From Deinandra increscens subsp. villosa (Eukaryota; Streptophyta; Magnoliopsida; Asterales; Asteraceae), in NCBI GenBank assembly GCA_039602395.1, contig JBCNJP010000014.1, positions 496,001 through 560,000 on the forward strand: DNA of 64,000 nucleotides, in the 5' to 3' direction. Of this stretch, positions 47,944 through 59,703 are shown piece by piece; the first letter of the stretch is position 1, and the number at the start of each line of letters is the position of its first letter. The position numbers and the translations under genes are program-made. The notes under the pieces were generated by a model. It worked only from the letters and a program-made list of their open reading frames with translations, was not told the DNA's origin and searched no databases.

Positions 47944-48760
47944 TTCGTAGAGATTTTAGGGCAAAAAAATAAACCTGATTATTTGAAACTGATAAATTGG
48001 ATGGATCAAATCACACTCCCATAAATACAACTGAGTTATCCGGGGACAAAATCAATCAAATTCAACCGTTCCCTCCTTTCAATCTCTAGCCTATAAACCC
48101 TAATTTCAAAGGTTAATTATAGCTTCAAAGAGTTGAAGGATTACTATACTATATAAAATATTAAAATTCCACATCAAGTAACACCTTCCTTAAATACAAA
48201 TCGACGATTAGAAGTTAGAACCACTTTATATTGAATTCAACCTCGTTGATTTGATTGGATTGCTTGCAAATCACGATCGGTTGAAGTTTTCATGGAGAGA
48301 TTGTGACCTGCATTTATAATTTGGGGGCAAATGTAAATGTGAATTGATTGGGTCTCCGGAGACCAGCTAAAGGACGTTGATTTTGACGGGTAGGCGGGCG
48401 GGTCATGTTCCGACATGGGAGGCTCGTGAATTGAGAGAGTCGTTGTTAATGGGGTGAAATTAAAGTCAATGATTTTGACTTTTGAACCACGGAAGGGGTG
48501 ACGAAGGAACCAGGTGTTGCCGGCATGCGTACGATGTTATTGTTGGGCTTTTCTACACAGCAAAGCCCAAAGCCCTAAAGCCCAAATAGTTCATTATGGG
48601 CCTCTGTTTGAGATCCAAGTAACAGTCTAGACTCATGTGCCTCTTTTTTAACGGCCCATTAACTTTGTAATTCTATTCCATTACATTCCTCGAAACAAAC
48701 AGCCCCCTAAGAATGCTGAGTCTATATGAGATTTGACGTTAGGGTGGTGTAAGCCACCAG
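47944..48760. other. TH2 upstream region and intergenic sequence
   Basis: The likely TH2 promoter and leader lie at about 47944-48300 on the minus strand, with AAATTAGGGTTTATAGG near 48110-48090. Nothing else coding is seen up to the LINE tail. Confidence 0.4.
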
Positions 48761-48769
48761 ATGTTGATG

Positions 48770-49092
48770 TTGTCAGTCAAAGATGTCATTGATGCCCACC
48801 TTAACTGGTCAACTTTTTAGAGGTAGAACAACATTTTGCACGACGTCTTTCTTACTACTCTTTGGTGTATCTGGAAAATTAGAAACTCTCAAACGTTCAA
48901 TATCGAAAAGATAAGGTTGCAGATGTTCTTGGAGACGTAAATATCATGTTATTTTTATGAGTCAAAAATAGGGAGAAGGTTTGGAACGTTGACTGGGACT
49001 CTTGGTGTAAATTTATTTTTTATCTTCCAAGTGTATACTCTAGCATCTTGCTAAGCTTTCTTAATAAAACTCTTGTTGTTCGCTCAAAAAAA
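48770..49092 (+). mobile_element. LINE 3' tail
   Basis: The translation LHDVFLTTLWCIWKIRNSQT then FNIEKIRLQMF matches the extreme C-terminus of LINE proteins (WCIWK-RN). It is followed by a 3' UTR containing CTTAATAAAACTCTTGTTG and an A run at 49086-49092. It is severely 5'-truncated. Confidence 0.6.
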
Positions 49093-50215
49093 TCTTATAT
49101 TTAAATCTTTTCTACTTAAACTCATCAAAATTTTGAAAAATGAATCCAAGATGATGGTTAGTTCTAGAGGAAGATGCCCTAGACAAACCTCAAGTCAAAG
49201 TTTCAAATGAGCCTATAACCACCAACAGAAAAAGGTTTTAAAAACGGGCTACCGTCTGGTTTTATGTATGTGCAGTAGGCGAATACCACATAATCATCAA
49301 CTCCGTTCTTAATGGCACTATGAGAAGAAAAATCAAAAAGTTTTATGATATCTACAGGAACTTCAACAACGGTGAAATTGGATTGAATGATACGACATTT
49401 TGATGATAGCTCAAACAAGTTAAATTCCACTGAGAGTACGGATATTAAACATCTCTCGACTTGGCTAATGGTTGAAGATCATCCTAAGTGGTCAATAGTG
49501 TAATATGTTTTTCTCCATGATGGCTGATTATTTAGAAACTCGTGTTTTTTTATATGTTTTAGTTGCGATAATTTTATGTAGCTAAAATGGTTAAGGTTTA
49601 GTCTGCTTTTTCCCTAACTATTTTTTTGCTTTACTCAGCGTACTTTTTTTATGTACACTTTTAATTTTTTCATTCTTTTTTATTTTAGCCTATTTAGTTC
49701 TTATAGTTAGGTTTTGGACATATTAATTATTATATGTAGGTTAACACATATTTAGTTTTCGTATGGTAGGAGCACACCGTTACCGCATTACGGGTGGCTT
49801 TTATTTTGTATGTTTTAGTATTGGTTTCTTAGAAAATGGACTGTGATATATGTTTTAATTGTTATTTGTCTTCGATAGGTACACTCCATTGTGGCTAGTG
49901 CGCGGATAGTAATTCTACCCGTGAACTACAAAAGGTAAAATCAAGTTGCTAGTAAAATTATTTGCCACTGCCATACGAGTTGTATATAAACCTGATGAAA
50001 CAGACAAGTCAAATCAGGTTTTAACAAAATAGGTTTTGGGTCGAACCGAGTTGTTCATAGAAAAATTATCATTTTAGTTCGTGTTAATATGGCCTTGACC
50101 AAAACGGAGTCGAGTTAAAACGAGTGATTTTAGAAAGAAAAAAAAAACGCGTTGATGGAGCTGTGGCCTCAAAGTGTAAATTGGAAGTGCACTAGCCCTT
50201 TCGTTGTTTACCTCA
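49093..50215. other. Intergenic, no supported gene
   Basis: A 75-residue open frame on the minus strand (49430-49203) has no recognised domain. The rest is AT-rich. Confidence 0.4.
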
Positions 50216-50218
50216 TTA

Positions 50219-50526
50219 GGCTATGTGTAGTCATAATGCCCCATCATGGGGCATTATGTGACATGTGGCAGTGACGTGGCAAAAGGGGGGTTATGGGGGA
50301 TGGGTGTGTAGTCATAAAGCCCCCTAATCATTACCTAATCACATTTATTTATTTGAAAATGGCTAACTAACGGCTAATTTTGGAAAAGTCAAGGGGGGAG
50401 GGGCGCCACCTACATCACGCTCACGGAGGGGAGAAGGCAACATGGCGCCCCGGGGGGTGCTCAGGGGCGCTATGTGGGGCGCCATGGTGAGTGTTTTTGG
50501 GCTATAACGCCCGATTACACATAGCC
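50219..50526. mobile_element. Harbinger-type MITE with TTA duplication
   Basis: The ends GGCTATGTGTAGTCATAATG and GATTACACATAGCC are inverted, with TTA at 50216-50218 and 50527-50529. Length 308 bp, GC-rich interior, no protein. It lies about 450 bases beyond the 3' end of the GT47 gene. Confidence 0.85.
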
Positions 50527-50976
50527 TTAAAACAACCACAAAATTAAAAAGTACTTGCAATTATTGTACTACTCTTTAAACTGTCCATGACTATCTACCA
50601 TATATTAAAGTACAATAGGACATCTAAGTTGGGTGCTCTTTTAGACTTCACCTTCCTTTTTTTATCCCAAATGTTGGGAAAATTTTGGACATTCAGCACG
50701 TGATCAAGATTCTTTCTTTACCCCCCTTTACATACCTAGTGTCTTATTTCTATCAAAACAAAACGCAAATCTAAATCTTACAAAGTGAATAATAGATGAA
50801 TTTTAAAAATGTATATTAGTCGTTCAAAAACAGTATATAGTGTTTGTTTGCTTATAGCACTTCTAAAAACAAGAAAAATGGAAACAATTTTGCTTCTTAC
50901 ATCATAAACAAAACAACCATACCTACATTGGACTTGATCAACTCCTCTTTTTACTTGATCATCTTTCTTGCATCTC

Positions 50977-52636
50977 CTAATTTGAGTTACCATCATCGGA
51001 TTTTTGTTTAGCGAAAAACGGGTCCCATTCGTGAACCCCGATATACTCGCCTTCTTCTAATAACGCGTATTTCCAACTAAGTTCTTCAATAAAATCATCA
51101 TCCGTACGCCCGTCAATCATATCCTGTCTCAACTTTGTCACCTTACGGATAATCGCGTCCACGGATACATCAAACGCATCTTTCGTAGTCTCTAATTTGG
51201 ATCGAGGATCCGCATAGATCAATCTCGGGATCAAATTTATCACCTCCTCCCTCATCTTGTTGATCTTGTCAGGATCAATCTGACTAAGACGCTCTTCGAT
51301 GCTTATATTCCTACGAATATCCGCCTCGGGGATGAAAACCGAGTATTTCGTATAATCTTTTGGTAAATGCCAAGTGTATTGCGTGTAGAACGAGCCCGGG
51401 TGAAAGAACACGGGGATACACCCCGCCAAGATCGAATCAAAAGCCGATCTTCGCGTATACGAATCGCCTTGTGGTTGTAAGCAAAAAACCGAACTCTGAA
51501 ACATCTTCACAACATTACTCGGCGAATGACACTTACTTTCGTCGGCCCCGCATTCCAAAAGCTTCCCGACACGGGAATCCCTGCACTGATCGATCAGTCG
51601 ACTCCTGATCGATTTAGGGTTCCCCAGGCGTGGAGCACCCGCGAAACAAAACAGATGTTTCCTCTCCATCTTCATCATCCGATCTTGCCAGTCCGAAACT
51701 TCCGAGTCTTTCGACGGATGGAAGTACGTCGGATACGGAATTGCGAAATCGTTCGAATTCCACGGGCTCGATTCGATGAGAAGAACCGACATGTTTCTCG
51801 CAGCCGGCAAGAACAAGAACTTGTTCCCCCAATCGGTTTCTTCATCGGTTAATCGCCGAAAATCCCAAGTGATCCTCCCTCCGACAAGAAAATGATCTTT
51901 CCCATTCATGATCTTCCACTCATCTCTCTTCTGCAACCAATCCACAAGATCAAGAGAAGCAGCATCTCTCACAGAAACATTATACCCCCAAAGGTACCTC
52001 GCCGCATCAAATCCCGCGTAAAACGGGACGAAAAACGCGGCAGCCATCGACGAATCATTCGTCAGGCATACGTACTGTTTCATTCGGTTGTAGAAGATCA
52101 CATCAACCGTAAACTGATTCGTGGCGTACCATCCATCATCCGAAAACACGTTTTCGGTGTTGTTCAACGGAGGCCCGAGCCCGCAATTCGTCCGTGAACT
52201 TACACATATCGAACCACTTGTTAATACTCCCGCAATCTTTTATCATATCTTCGTTGAATCGTGGCGGAAGATCATGAACGTAAACGTACTTCCCGCCACA
52301 AGGATCGGTTTTATTGTCTGCAGTTCTCATTGCGTTCATAAACGGGAAAACCCTAGGGCGATCGAAGGATTCGAAGCTATCATTTTTCACGTTTTCAGAT
52401 TGGGGAACTAGTGAAACCGATGGTTCCGGATTCTGTTGGTCGTGATTAACAACGGTTTCGGGTTCGGGAACCCTAGATTGATTAGAATTGGGGCTAATTT
52501 GCAGATTAGTGGTCCAGAAATTTGTACCTTCGAAGCCTTGGAAATGGAAGAAGATCAAGCAGATCCAGAAGAGAGCGAAGACTAATCCAACTGTATAAAT
52601 ACGAGTCTGTTGAAACACGTAACTGCCTTTCTCCAT
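50977..52636 (-). pseudogene. MUR3: MUR3/KATAMARI1-like xyloglucan galactosyltransferase (GT47), frame broken once
   Basis: MUR3-type enzymes are Golgi type II membrane proteins that add galactose to xyloglucan side chains. The minus-strand frame from 52636 has a short cytosolic tail, a membrane anchor (VGLVFALFWICLIFFHF, about 17-33), a stem, then DNKTDPCGGKYVYVHDLPPR and WFDMCKFTDE. The frame then shifts. The next frame continues without a gap as GLGPPLNNTENVFSDDGWYA, FVPFYAGFDAARYLWGYN, GRITWDFRR, FLPAARNMSVLLIESSPWN, FCLQPQGDSYTRRSAFDS, AGCIPVFFHPGSFYTQYTWH and PRLIYADPRS, ending at 50977. The whole is about 550 residues and intronless, as usual for the clade. One extra base near 52185-52188 explains the break. 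Everything else is well conserved, so a sequencing error or a very recent lesion is likely. Confidence 0.88.
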
Positions 52637-53097
52637 CGATGGCGATTGGTGAATCGTGAGTCGTTATAACTCAAATAAACAAGTAATTGACACGCATTTC
52701 GTGGTGAATGTACGTGAAATTGATCGATTACATACAAAAGAAGTATGATTCGATCGATTGACACTGCAAAATTGAACTGTAGGAAATGGAGATTGGGAGA
52801 AATGAAGCGGAGATGATGTGTCGTTATGTGGACTGTAAATGGTGGGGGAATTGGAATGTAGGAGATGAAGCGTAAGTTAGCGTGATAGGTGCATTGTATC
52901 AATGTACTAGGGTGTTTTATACTTTTTATGACTTCTTCTAATGAATTTCGTCGGTGGCCTGTAGTTGTATGCCACGTGTTGAAATATGGCGAGATCGTCT
53001 CCGGAGATTAGTCCAAGTTTCCAACTTGTGTTGTGGTCAAATTAATGCTCCCTAATAATCCGCCATAAAAGTTATATATATTGTTTAGGCTATGTGT

Positions 53098-53365
53098 AAT
53101 GGTTAAAGCCCCATAAAGCCCACAAGGGCATATGCGCCATGTGGACGCTGACTGGGCAAGGGGCTTTATGGGGCTTTATGGTGTAGTGGATAAAGCCCCT
53201 ATAACGCCCCATAATCATTGCTTTTATTCCCCTTCTCGGCGTTACCTGGCTAACGCCCTCCCCTTTTTTCCCTGATACGCCCATAACGCCCCTGCGTAGT
53301 GGGGCGGGCGTATCAAGGGCGTTATAGGCTCTTTTTTTGCCCCATAACGCCCATTACGGATAGCC
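53098..53365. mobile_element. Harbinger-type MITE with TTA duplication
   Basis: The ends GGCTATGTGTAATGG and CCATTACGGATAGCC are inverted. TTA flanks it at 53095-53097 and 53366-53368. Length 268 bp. It is nearly the reverse complement of the copy in Aux/IAA intron 1. Confidence 0.85.
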
Positions 53366-53578
53366 TTAGAAGGAAAGAAAGACGATTGTAAAATATGGCA
53401 TATTATTCGATTATAAAGATAATTTATTTAACTTTTTATTCGAGTTATCTTTCTTTACGGTTTATTTTCAGAACTATTATGTCAGGAAACGTCAAAATAC
53501 ATTCAATACCTTTCTTTTCAAGCTGCTAAATCATTATATTTAGGAGATTTAGATCCATATTTTTTGGAGTTTTTTTTT

Positions 53579-54835
53579 GGGTCCTGCTATTCGCACCGGG
53601 TCATTTATTGTTCTGCACCGGCCCTAAGCGGGTCGTATGGGTCTTAATGGGTCGTATAGCTAAGTTTTTTTTTTTTCCTAACTCTTTTATTAACACAATT
53701 TTTTACCTTTTTTTATGAAAAACCCTTGTTTTATAAAATAATACTCTACTCGTTAGTCGTACTCTTTACTCGTTTGCCTTTTCTAAATAATAAAACTAGT
53801 TATTTGTTACTCGTTACTCGTTTGATTTTTTTAAATAATACTCGTACTCTTTGTTCGTTTAACATTAAAAAAAATAATACTCGTTATATGTTACTCGTTA
53901 GTCGTACTCTTTGCTCGTTTGCCTTTTTTAAATAGTAAAACTAGTTATTTGTTACTCGTTACTCATTTGACTTTTTTAAATAATGCTCGTACTCTTTGTT
54001 CGTTTGACATTTTAAAAAAATAATACTCGTTAGTCGTACTCTTTGCTCGTTTGCCTTTTTTAAATAATAAAACTAGTTATTTGTTACTCGTTACTCGTTT
54101 GACTTTTTTAAATAATACTCGTACTCTTTGTTCGTTTGACATTTTAAAAAAATAATACTCGTTATATGTTACTCGTTAGTCGTACTCTTTGCTCGTTTGC
54201 CTTTTTTAAATAATAAAACTAGTTATTTGTTACTCGTTACTCGTTTGGATTTTTTAAATAAACCCGTACTCGTTACTCGTACTCTTTGCTCGTTTGACAT
54301 TTAAAAAAGAATAATACTCGTTATATGTTACTCGTTAGTCGTACTCTTTGCTCGTTTGACATTTAAAAAAAAACAATACTCGTTATATGTTACTCGTTAG
54401 TCGTTTGACTTTTTTAAATAATACCCGTACTCTTTGTTCGTTTGACATTTTAAAAAAATAATACTCCTTATATGTTACTCGTTAGTCGTACTCTTTGCTC
54501 GTTTGCTTTTTTTAAATAATAAAACTAGTTATTTGTTACTCGTTACTCGTTTGGATTTTTTAAATAAACCCGTACTCGTTACTCGTACTCTTTGCTCGTT
54601 TGACATTTAAAAAAGAATAATACTCGTTATATGTTACTCGTTAGTCGTACTCTTTGCTCGTTTGCCTTTTTTAAATAATAAAACTAGTTAATTTAACATG
54701 AGTTTTATTTTAAGACTTAAATGGGGCGGGGAGGTCTCTACCCCCAGTTTAGGACTTATATGGGGCGCAGAGGCCTCTACCCCCCGTTTAGGACCGGTGC
54801 AAGGAAAAAAATTTCCGGTGCGAATAGAATAAGGC
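53579..54835. mobile_element. Inverted-repeat element (MULE-like) filled by a tandem repeat
   Basis: CTATTCGCACCGG near 53587 is inverted as CCGGTGCGAATAG near 54815-54827. The similarity extends inward about 43 bases (a second CTGCACCGG-CCTAA). Nine T residues flank each side (53570-53578, 54836-54844), compatible with a 9-bp target duplication but not proof, because it is a homopolymer. The interior is mostly the ACTCGT tandem repeat. No transposase. Confidence 0.6.
53730..54690 (+). repeat. Tandem repeat of about 145 bp with ACTCGT submotifs
   Basis: The marker AAAACTAGTTATTTGTTACT recurs near 53792, 53937, 54069, 54215 and 54521, with a final partial marker (AAAACTAGTTA) near 54680; most steps are 132-159 bases. 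Within units TTACTCGTTAGTCGTACTC, TTTGCTCGTTTGCC and AATAATACTCGTTATATG recur. The copies are close to each other, so expansion is recent. Confidence 0.9.
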
Positions 54836-54844
54836 TTTTTTTTT

Positions 54845-55485
54845 CTCTTGCCAAAGGTTAAAAAAAGGTGTTAAAGGTGTTGTTGGAAAAATATTTATTA
54901 AAATAATAATTTTAAAATAATATATTAAATGGGTTAAAACTAACTTATTATCTTATTTTTTTAAATCGGAAATTAAAAAAAATCTTTTTTTTTCTAAAAG
55001 TAAATTTAGATTATTGACGTGTCAATTGTACCACCCGATCATCTTTATTCCGGAAACTCACCATAGTTAAGAAAACTTCATGTCTCAACCTGGAATCCCT
55101 ATTTTTTTTATCACGAGTAAAGTTTAAACCCAAGACCTCCCATTTTTAATATATTTTGATATCTTACAAATACTTGTGCTAGGAATTATTGGTTAACTCG
55201 CATCCATCCATATTCTTTCAAAAACACATAAAGAAAACTTACAATCGACCGCAACCATCAATGGTTTTGCCTTACGGTTCAGATTTTGATTCGTTTTTTC
55301 TTTTGTTCAATTAAATATGACGATTTTCAGAAGTTTTTTTTGTTGTTCCATTTAGCATTTTGTTCAACCATGTGCCTTCAGTTTTCCCCCTACTTCATGT
55401 GCCTTCAATTTTCGCATTTAACCAAACTTTAATACACATTAAATATCACAATTCCTTTGTTTGTTACTTTTTAATTTTTATTATA
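54845..55485. other. AT-rich intergenic sequence
   Basis: No gene. Around 55100-55200 the minus strand has GGGAGGTCTTGGGTTTAAAC, a possible SINE B-box remnant. Confidence 0.35.
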
Positions 55486-55782
55486 CAAGATGGTGACCCG
55501 CCCGCGCTTCGCGGCGGGCCACCCATTTTCCAAAACGCCGTGGTCAAAGTCGGAAACTCTAAAAGTGATTTAAAAGTTGACCACTTGCGCTTAAATCAGA
55601 AAAATATACCACATGTACATGACACGCGGCCTAACACCCATTTTTTAAAACGCTATGAGCAAAGTCAAAAACTCTAAAAGTGGTCTGAAAGTTGACCTTC
55701 GCGCGTTGCGGCGGGTCACCTTTTAACGACGCTTCGCGGCGGGCCACCCATTTTCCGAAACGCCATGGTCAAAGTCGAAAAC

Positions 55783-58459
55783 TGTCACACCCCCAAATAA
55801 CCACTAACGGAGTTTATACCGTTAAGGGGTGCGAACAAACCAGGACCACAACCATTAGTTACAAATACTAAACGAATCAGAGTTAAGTCCAATGTTCATA
55901 AATAAAACAGTTTAAAATACGCAGCGGAATATAAACATAAGTGTCTTAGCACTAACCACGTGCTTTACAAAGTCATTGTATTAAATTCCCAAATTAAGTT
56001 TAATAGAAATAAAGTCTTCACGTGCCATGCCAACCTCCAGCGGATACTCCTCAGCGATCTGCAAAAGTGAAAACCACACAAGTGTCAACCTAACGGTTGG
56101 TGAGTTCACGGTGGGCATGACATGCATTGGCCCGGTCTCTTAATCGTGTTTATCAAATCATATAAATAAGTAGTAGTTTTGCAAAACATTTGCCAAGTGT
56201 TGAATTATCGAATATGCACTAGTTAAGTAAAAGTTAAAGCGGTCAACCGATATCGCGGGTAGCTAATCCGGTTTCCATGCACTAAGGAAGTCGTACTAGG
56301 GCTGAAAGCTGACGTAACAGAGTTCGGCATTTGCCGATGGTTGGTGCCTCCAGTTGTGTCCCTTTCGGGAGGCCCACAACTAAAACAGGCTGATATTGAA
56401 CTCCGTTCGGCCTCCAACCGGTTGGTTACACATTTGTGTACCGCGGAGCAGGGTTTGTCAAACCCTCAGTAGATCTACCCAACATCCCCTCGCTTCAGAT
56501 CATCAGTACTAAGTTGAGGACTTTTAAATTAACAAGGCAATCCTTAGAAATCATGTGATATCATTTGGTTTAGACTTTAACCTACACTAGCCATATTAAA
56601 ACGTTTGTTCTGGATTTCATCTGAAATCCCAAAAAGAGTTTAAGTGTCAAAATGGTTGTTTCCGGATTTCATTCGAAACCCCAAGGATGGACAGTTGCAA
56701 GTGCTCCCCATAAAACACTCCAACTTCCATAACAGGTATCTCATTTGGTAATACCTCAAAATGTCAGCGTTGTTTTGCGTTAAGTTCATTCGTTGTGTCC
56801 CAAACGGGCTCACAATTAAAGGGTTAGTGAAACTCACCTTAGGTTGCTCAGCTACACTTGCTAATTAATCCAAATATTGCTTAACGAAGACCTATGAACA
56901 CGTTTAGGTCTTAAGTATTAGTTTCGTGTCTATTTATTAACTTAACGTCACTACGGCCCATAACATAGCACGTTGGAACTATGACACGACATAACGACAC
57001 ACGACACCGATGGTTGATCATAAACAAGGGTTCATAAATTACAGAAATCATAGCATGTTTCATCATTGCATAATCATGTAAGTCATGGAATAGCATTCAA
57101 ATAAGTTGCACAAGTTTGGGTTTAGTCTGGAGAAACTGCTGGAGAAACTGCTAGAGAAACTGCTAGAGAAACTGCTAGAGAAACTGCTAGAGAAACTGCC
57201 AGAGAAACTGCGAGAGAAACTGCTAGAGAAACTGCCAGAGAAACTGCGAGAGAAACTGCTAGTTTCGATGGCTAGAGAAACTGCTAGTTTCGCTGGCTAG
57301 AGAAACTGCTAGTTTCGCTGGCTAGAGAAACTGCTAGTTTCGCTGGCTAGAGAAACTGTTAGTTTCGCTGGCTAGTTTCGCCAGGAACTGGTTGAACTTT
57401 CGTTCAGGGACAAGGTCAGTTTCGTTCACGAGAGACACTACATTTTCGCTGAACAGTTTCGCTGGAAGGAGATATGCATAGTTTCACTGGATAGTTTCTC
57501 CTGATGAATGCACAGTTTCGCTAGACGCTAGAAAAACCCGAAAAACTAACAAAAATCTTTCTAACAGCTTCCAAACTTCATGTAATTCATTTCCAAGCAT
57601 CCATAAACATTTAGGAACATCACATGAGCATTTTTAACATCATAAACGTGCATTTTCATCATCAAATCTTCAAGAACACATTTTACATAAATTAGCCTAT
57701 TCTAGCATAAATCTTCATCATGGATCAGTTTCACACGTAAAGTTGTTGTTTTTATGATAGATCTAGCATTCCTAAGTATCTTAACAGAAGATCTAACGAT
57801 TACATAATGATCTAGGCATGCTTTATTGAAGAAAACACATAAGAGAAGCAAGAACATGGTTCATGGAACTCACGGTTTGGTCAAGCTTCTATGGATGATC
57901 TTCACCAACAGAATTAAGGGCTGGTCTTGATGGCTCTTGGGGCTGATCCAGATTCGTGAGAGAGAGTGAGGGTAGGAGAGTGTGTGTGTTTGTTGTGATG
58001 ATGCAAGTAAATGGAGAATTAGGGTTAATTACTCCTTTAAATACTTAGGGCCATCATGGGCTTTCATTGGGATTTGGGCCCCCAATGATTAGCCATCATT
58101 AGCCCATGATTAATCCATCATTAACTAATTACTAGCCCAATCATTAGACATGTATGCATACACTTAATTACCCGGTTATACATATAATCACATAATTAGG
58201 CAATTTAAACATTTTATCACATAATTTTAACAAGTAAACAATTAATCATGCTTTTTAATACTAATCATGCATTTAAATCACGTTTCTCATAATAACAACA
58301 TATAAATAAATACATAACACATATGGACGGGTTCGGTGATCAACCAAAGGACGTGGACGTATTCGGCCTAGTTAAGCATTAGTTACCAAGTTAACACTTA
58401 TAACGTAACTAACGGAAATTGTCTAACGGAAGTAAACCTTGAAATTCCCGGATGTCACA
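55783..58459 (-). mobile_element. Solo LTR, 2,677 bp, with 5-bp target duplication
   Basis: On the minus strand it starts TGTGACATCCGGGAATTTC and ends GGGGGTGTGACA. AAAAC lies directly on both sides (55778-55782, 58460-58464), and removing the element restores the AACTCTAAAAGTG unit seen nearby. Orientation is inferred from AAGTATTTAAAGGAG (TATA-like, about 58045) followed by a CA/CT-rich leader. No gag or pol is present. The large LTR size would fit a Ty3-type element, but the family is not determined. Confidence 0.8.
57125..57380. repeat. Minisatellite in the LTR (12-bp and about 25-bp units)
   Basis: CTAGAGAAACTG and variants repeat about eleven times at a 12-bp period, then GCTAGAGAAACTGCTAGTTT CGCTG units (about 25 bp) repeat about five times. 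The open frame of EKLL repeats arises from the 12-bp period and is not evidence of a gene. Confidence 0.9.
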
Positions 58460-58620
58460 AAAACTCTAAAAGTGAACTAAAAGTTAACCATGTGTCGTAA
58501 AAACATTGGCCTAACACGTAGCCACGTACCGTCATACGTGACCTAACACATGACCACGTGTCGCAAAAGCATTGACCTACATATGACACGTGGCAGGCCA
58601 CGTAACCAATCTATTATTGA

Positions 58621-58675
58621 ATAACATGACACGTGTCATGTTATTTGTGGTGGAACATGACACGTGTCATGTTCC
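58621..58675. repeat. Two perfect 24-bp palindromes sharing a CACGTG core
   Basis: ATGACACGTGTCAT is the centre of both palindromes (58621-58644 and 58652-58675), which are separated by 7 bases. CACGTG is the plant G-box core. The outer bases differ (ATAAC/GTTAT against GGAAC/GTTCC) but each stays self-complementary. Confidence 0.85.
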
Positions 58676-58919
58676 TATTGGTCATCATATGAATAGTGGA
58701 TTTTGAGTGTGGACCACCCATTCATTATTGTATATATTATATATATATCATTTGAATTCGCTTACGTGTACACTCAAACGGAACTGTTCATGCCAGAAGT
58801 CAAAAGTTGATTGGTTTTTTCAGGCGGTGCAAAGTCAGTGGTTTCTCTTATTATCCGGTGGGTAGTTCTCCTGTTTCTTGCAAACGGTGGGCGTTCTCCT
58901 CTTTATAAGTTGATTATAT

Positions 58920-59700
58920 TTTTTCTGTTGGTAGACATGGGCGGTGGCAGGTGACAATATCTCTTTCTTCTCCACGCGTCATTTAAGCTCTCTCTCTCTC
59001 CTCTTTAAAAAGACAACTTTCTCTCTACTCTTCGCCAGCTCCCTCTCTCTCTATAGTGTGTATTCCTTTCTTTTCTTCACCTCTCTCTCTCTACCTGTCC
59101 ATCTCTCAGCCGAGGCTACGATTCCAGCCCTCAGCCACCCGTCGTCTGCCATCCACCTCCACCGCCCGCCGTCGACCTCAAGCCTCAACGGAGCAGAAGC
59201 GGCGTACGGCCGCGATCCAGAAACCCTAGCGCCGCTGTTCCTTTTAGGTTACCGCCGCTAAGGTGGCGGTGGCGCTACTGTTGCGTCCTCAAACGACTAA
59301 AAAATGGTGGCGATTTCTCTTGGGTTTCATTTTCATTCAACCAATTTGGCTTCTTCAGTACACACGGTGGCTTCTTGATTGTTGTTGCCTGTTCTGATTT
59401 TGGGTATATCTGAATCTGAAATTGGTTTTCGTTTATTTGGTATCTTGATTTGTGCCTTATGTGTGATGATGTTCCACACTGTTGGTACTCTACATACTTT
59501 CTTTCTAAATGTTTTTTTACCCCTCATATAGAAGCATACGTGTTTTTGTTCTTATTTAAATTTATGAAACTTTCCGTTTAATCTCAGTTTTGATGGAAAA
59601 ATTTATATCCTTTGCAGGTTGAAATTTGCTGCTTTATTTAGTGGTGTAGAGGTACGTGTCCAAGATCTAATTTCAAAGTTCTAATTTGGCGTTTGCTTAT
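58920..59700 (+). other. Leader-like CT-rich sequence before the gap, gene not identified
   Basis: 58985-59110 is rich in CTCTCTCT, followed by a GC-richer stretch (59110-59285), like a plant 5' leader and first exon. A frame from 58944 to 59261 is low complexity (Ser, Leu, Phe) and has no domain. The sequence may be captured DNA in a Helitron whose 3' end is at 63629. Confidence 0.3.
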
Positions 59701-59703
59701 GTG

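Larger units (their letters stand above)
55486..58740 (-). mobile_element. Helitron-like sequence, split by a solo LTR
   Basis: On the minus strand the GC hairpin (GCCCGCCGCGAAGCGCGGGC) and GGGTCACCATCTTG end at 55486, as at 6102. Inward are repeated units GGTCAAAGTC, AACTCTAAAAGTG and AAGTTGACC (55545-55780), resuming at 58465 after the LTR with AACTCTAAAAGTGAACTAAA. Secondary hairpins near 55695-55750 suggest stacked ends. The 5' end was not found. Confidence 0.5.

Noticed and set aside
49203..49430. 75-residue minus-strand protein
   Set aside because: No recognisable domain, no splice context and no upstream promoter pattern; left as unsupported.
51360..52411. Plus-strand frames opposite the GT47 gene
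   Set aside because: They are antisense shadows of a strongly conserved glycosyltransferase reading frame.
53730..54690. CRISPR-like regular repeats
   Set aside because: The repeats are contiguous, about 145 bp long, variable in spacing and without unique spacers; this is a plant genome, and they lie inside a transposon-like element.
57106..57300. EKLL-repeat open frame
   Set aside because: It arises from a 12-bp minisatellite inside a solo LTR, where a period divisible by three keeps any frame open.
58944..59261. Possible secreted or membrane protein of 105 residues
   Set aside because: The hydrophobic Ser/Leu/Phe stretch comes from CT-rich leader-like DNA; no conserved sequence and no clear downstream exon before the gap.
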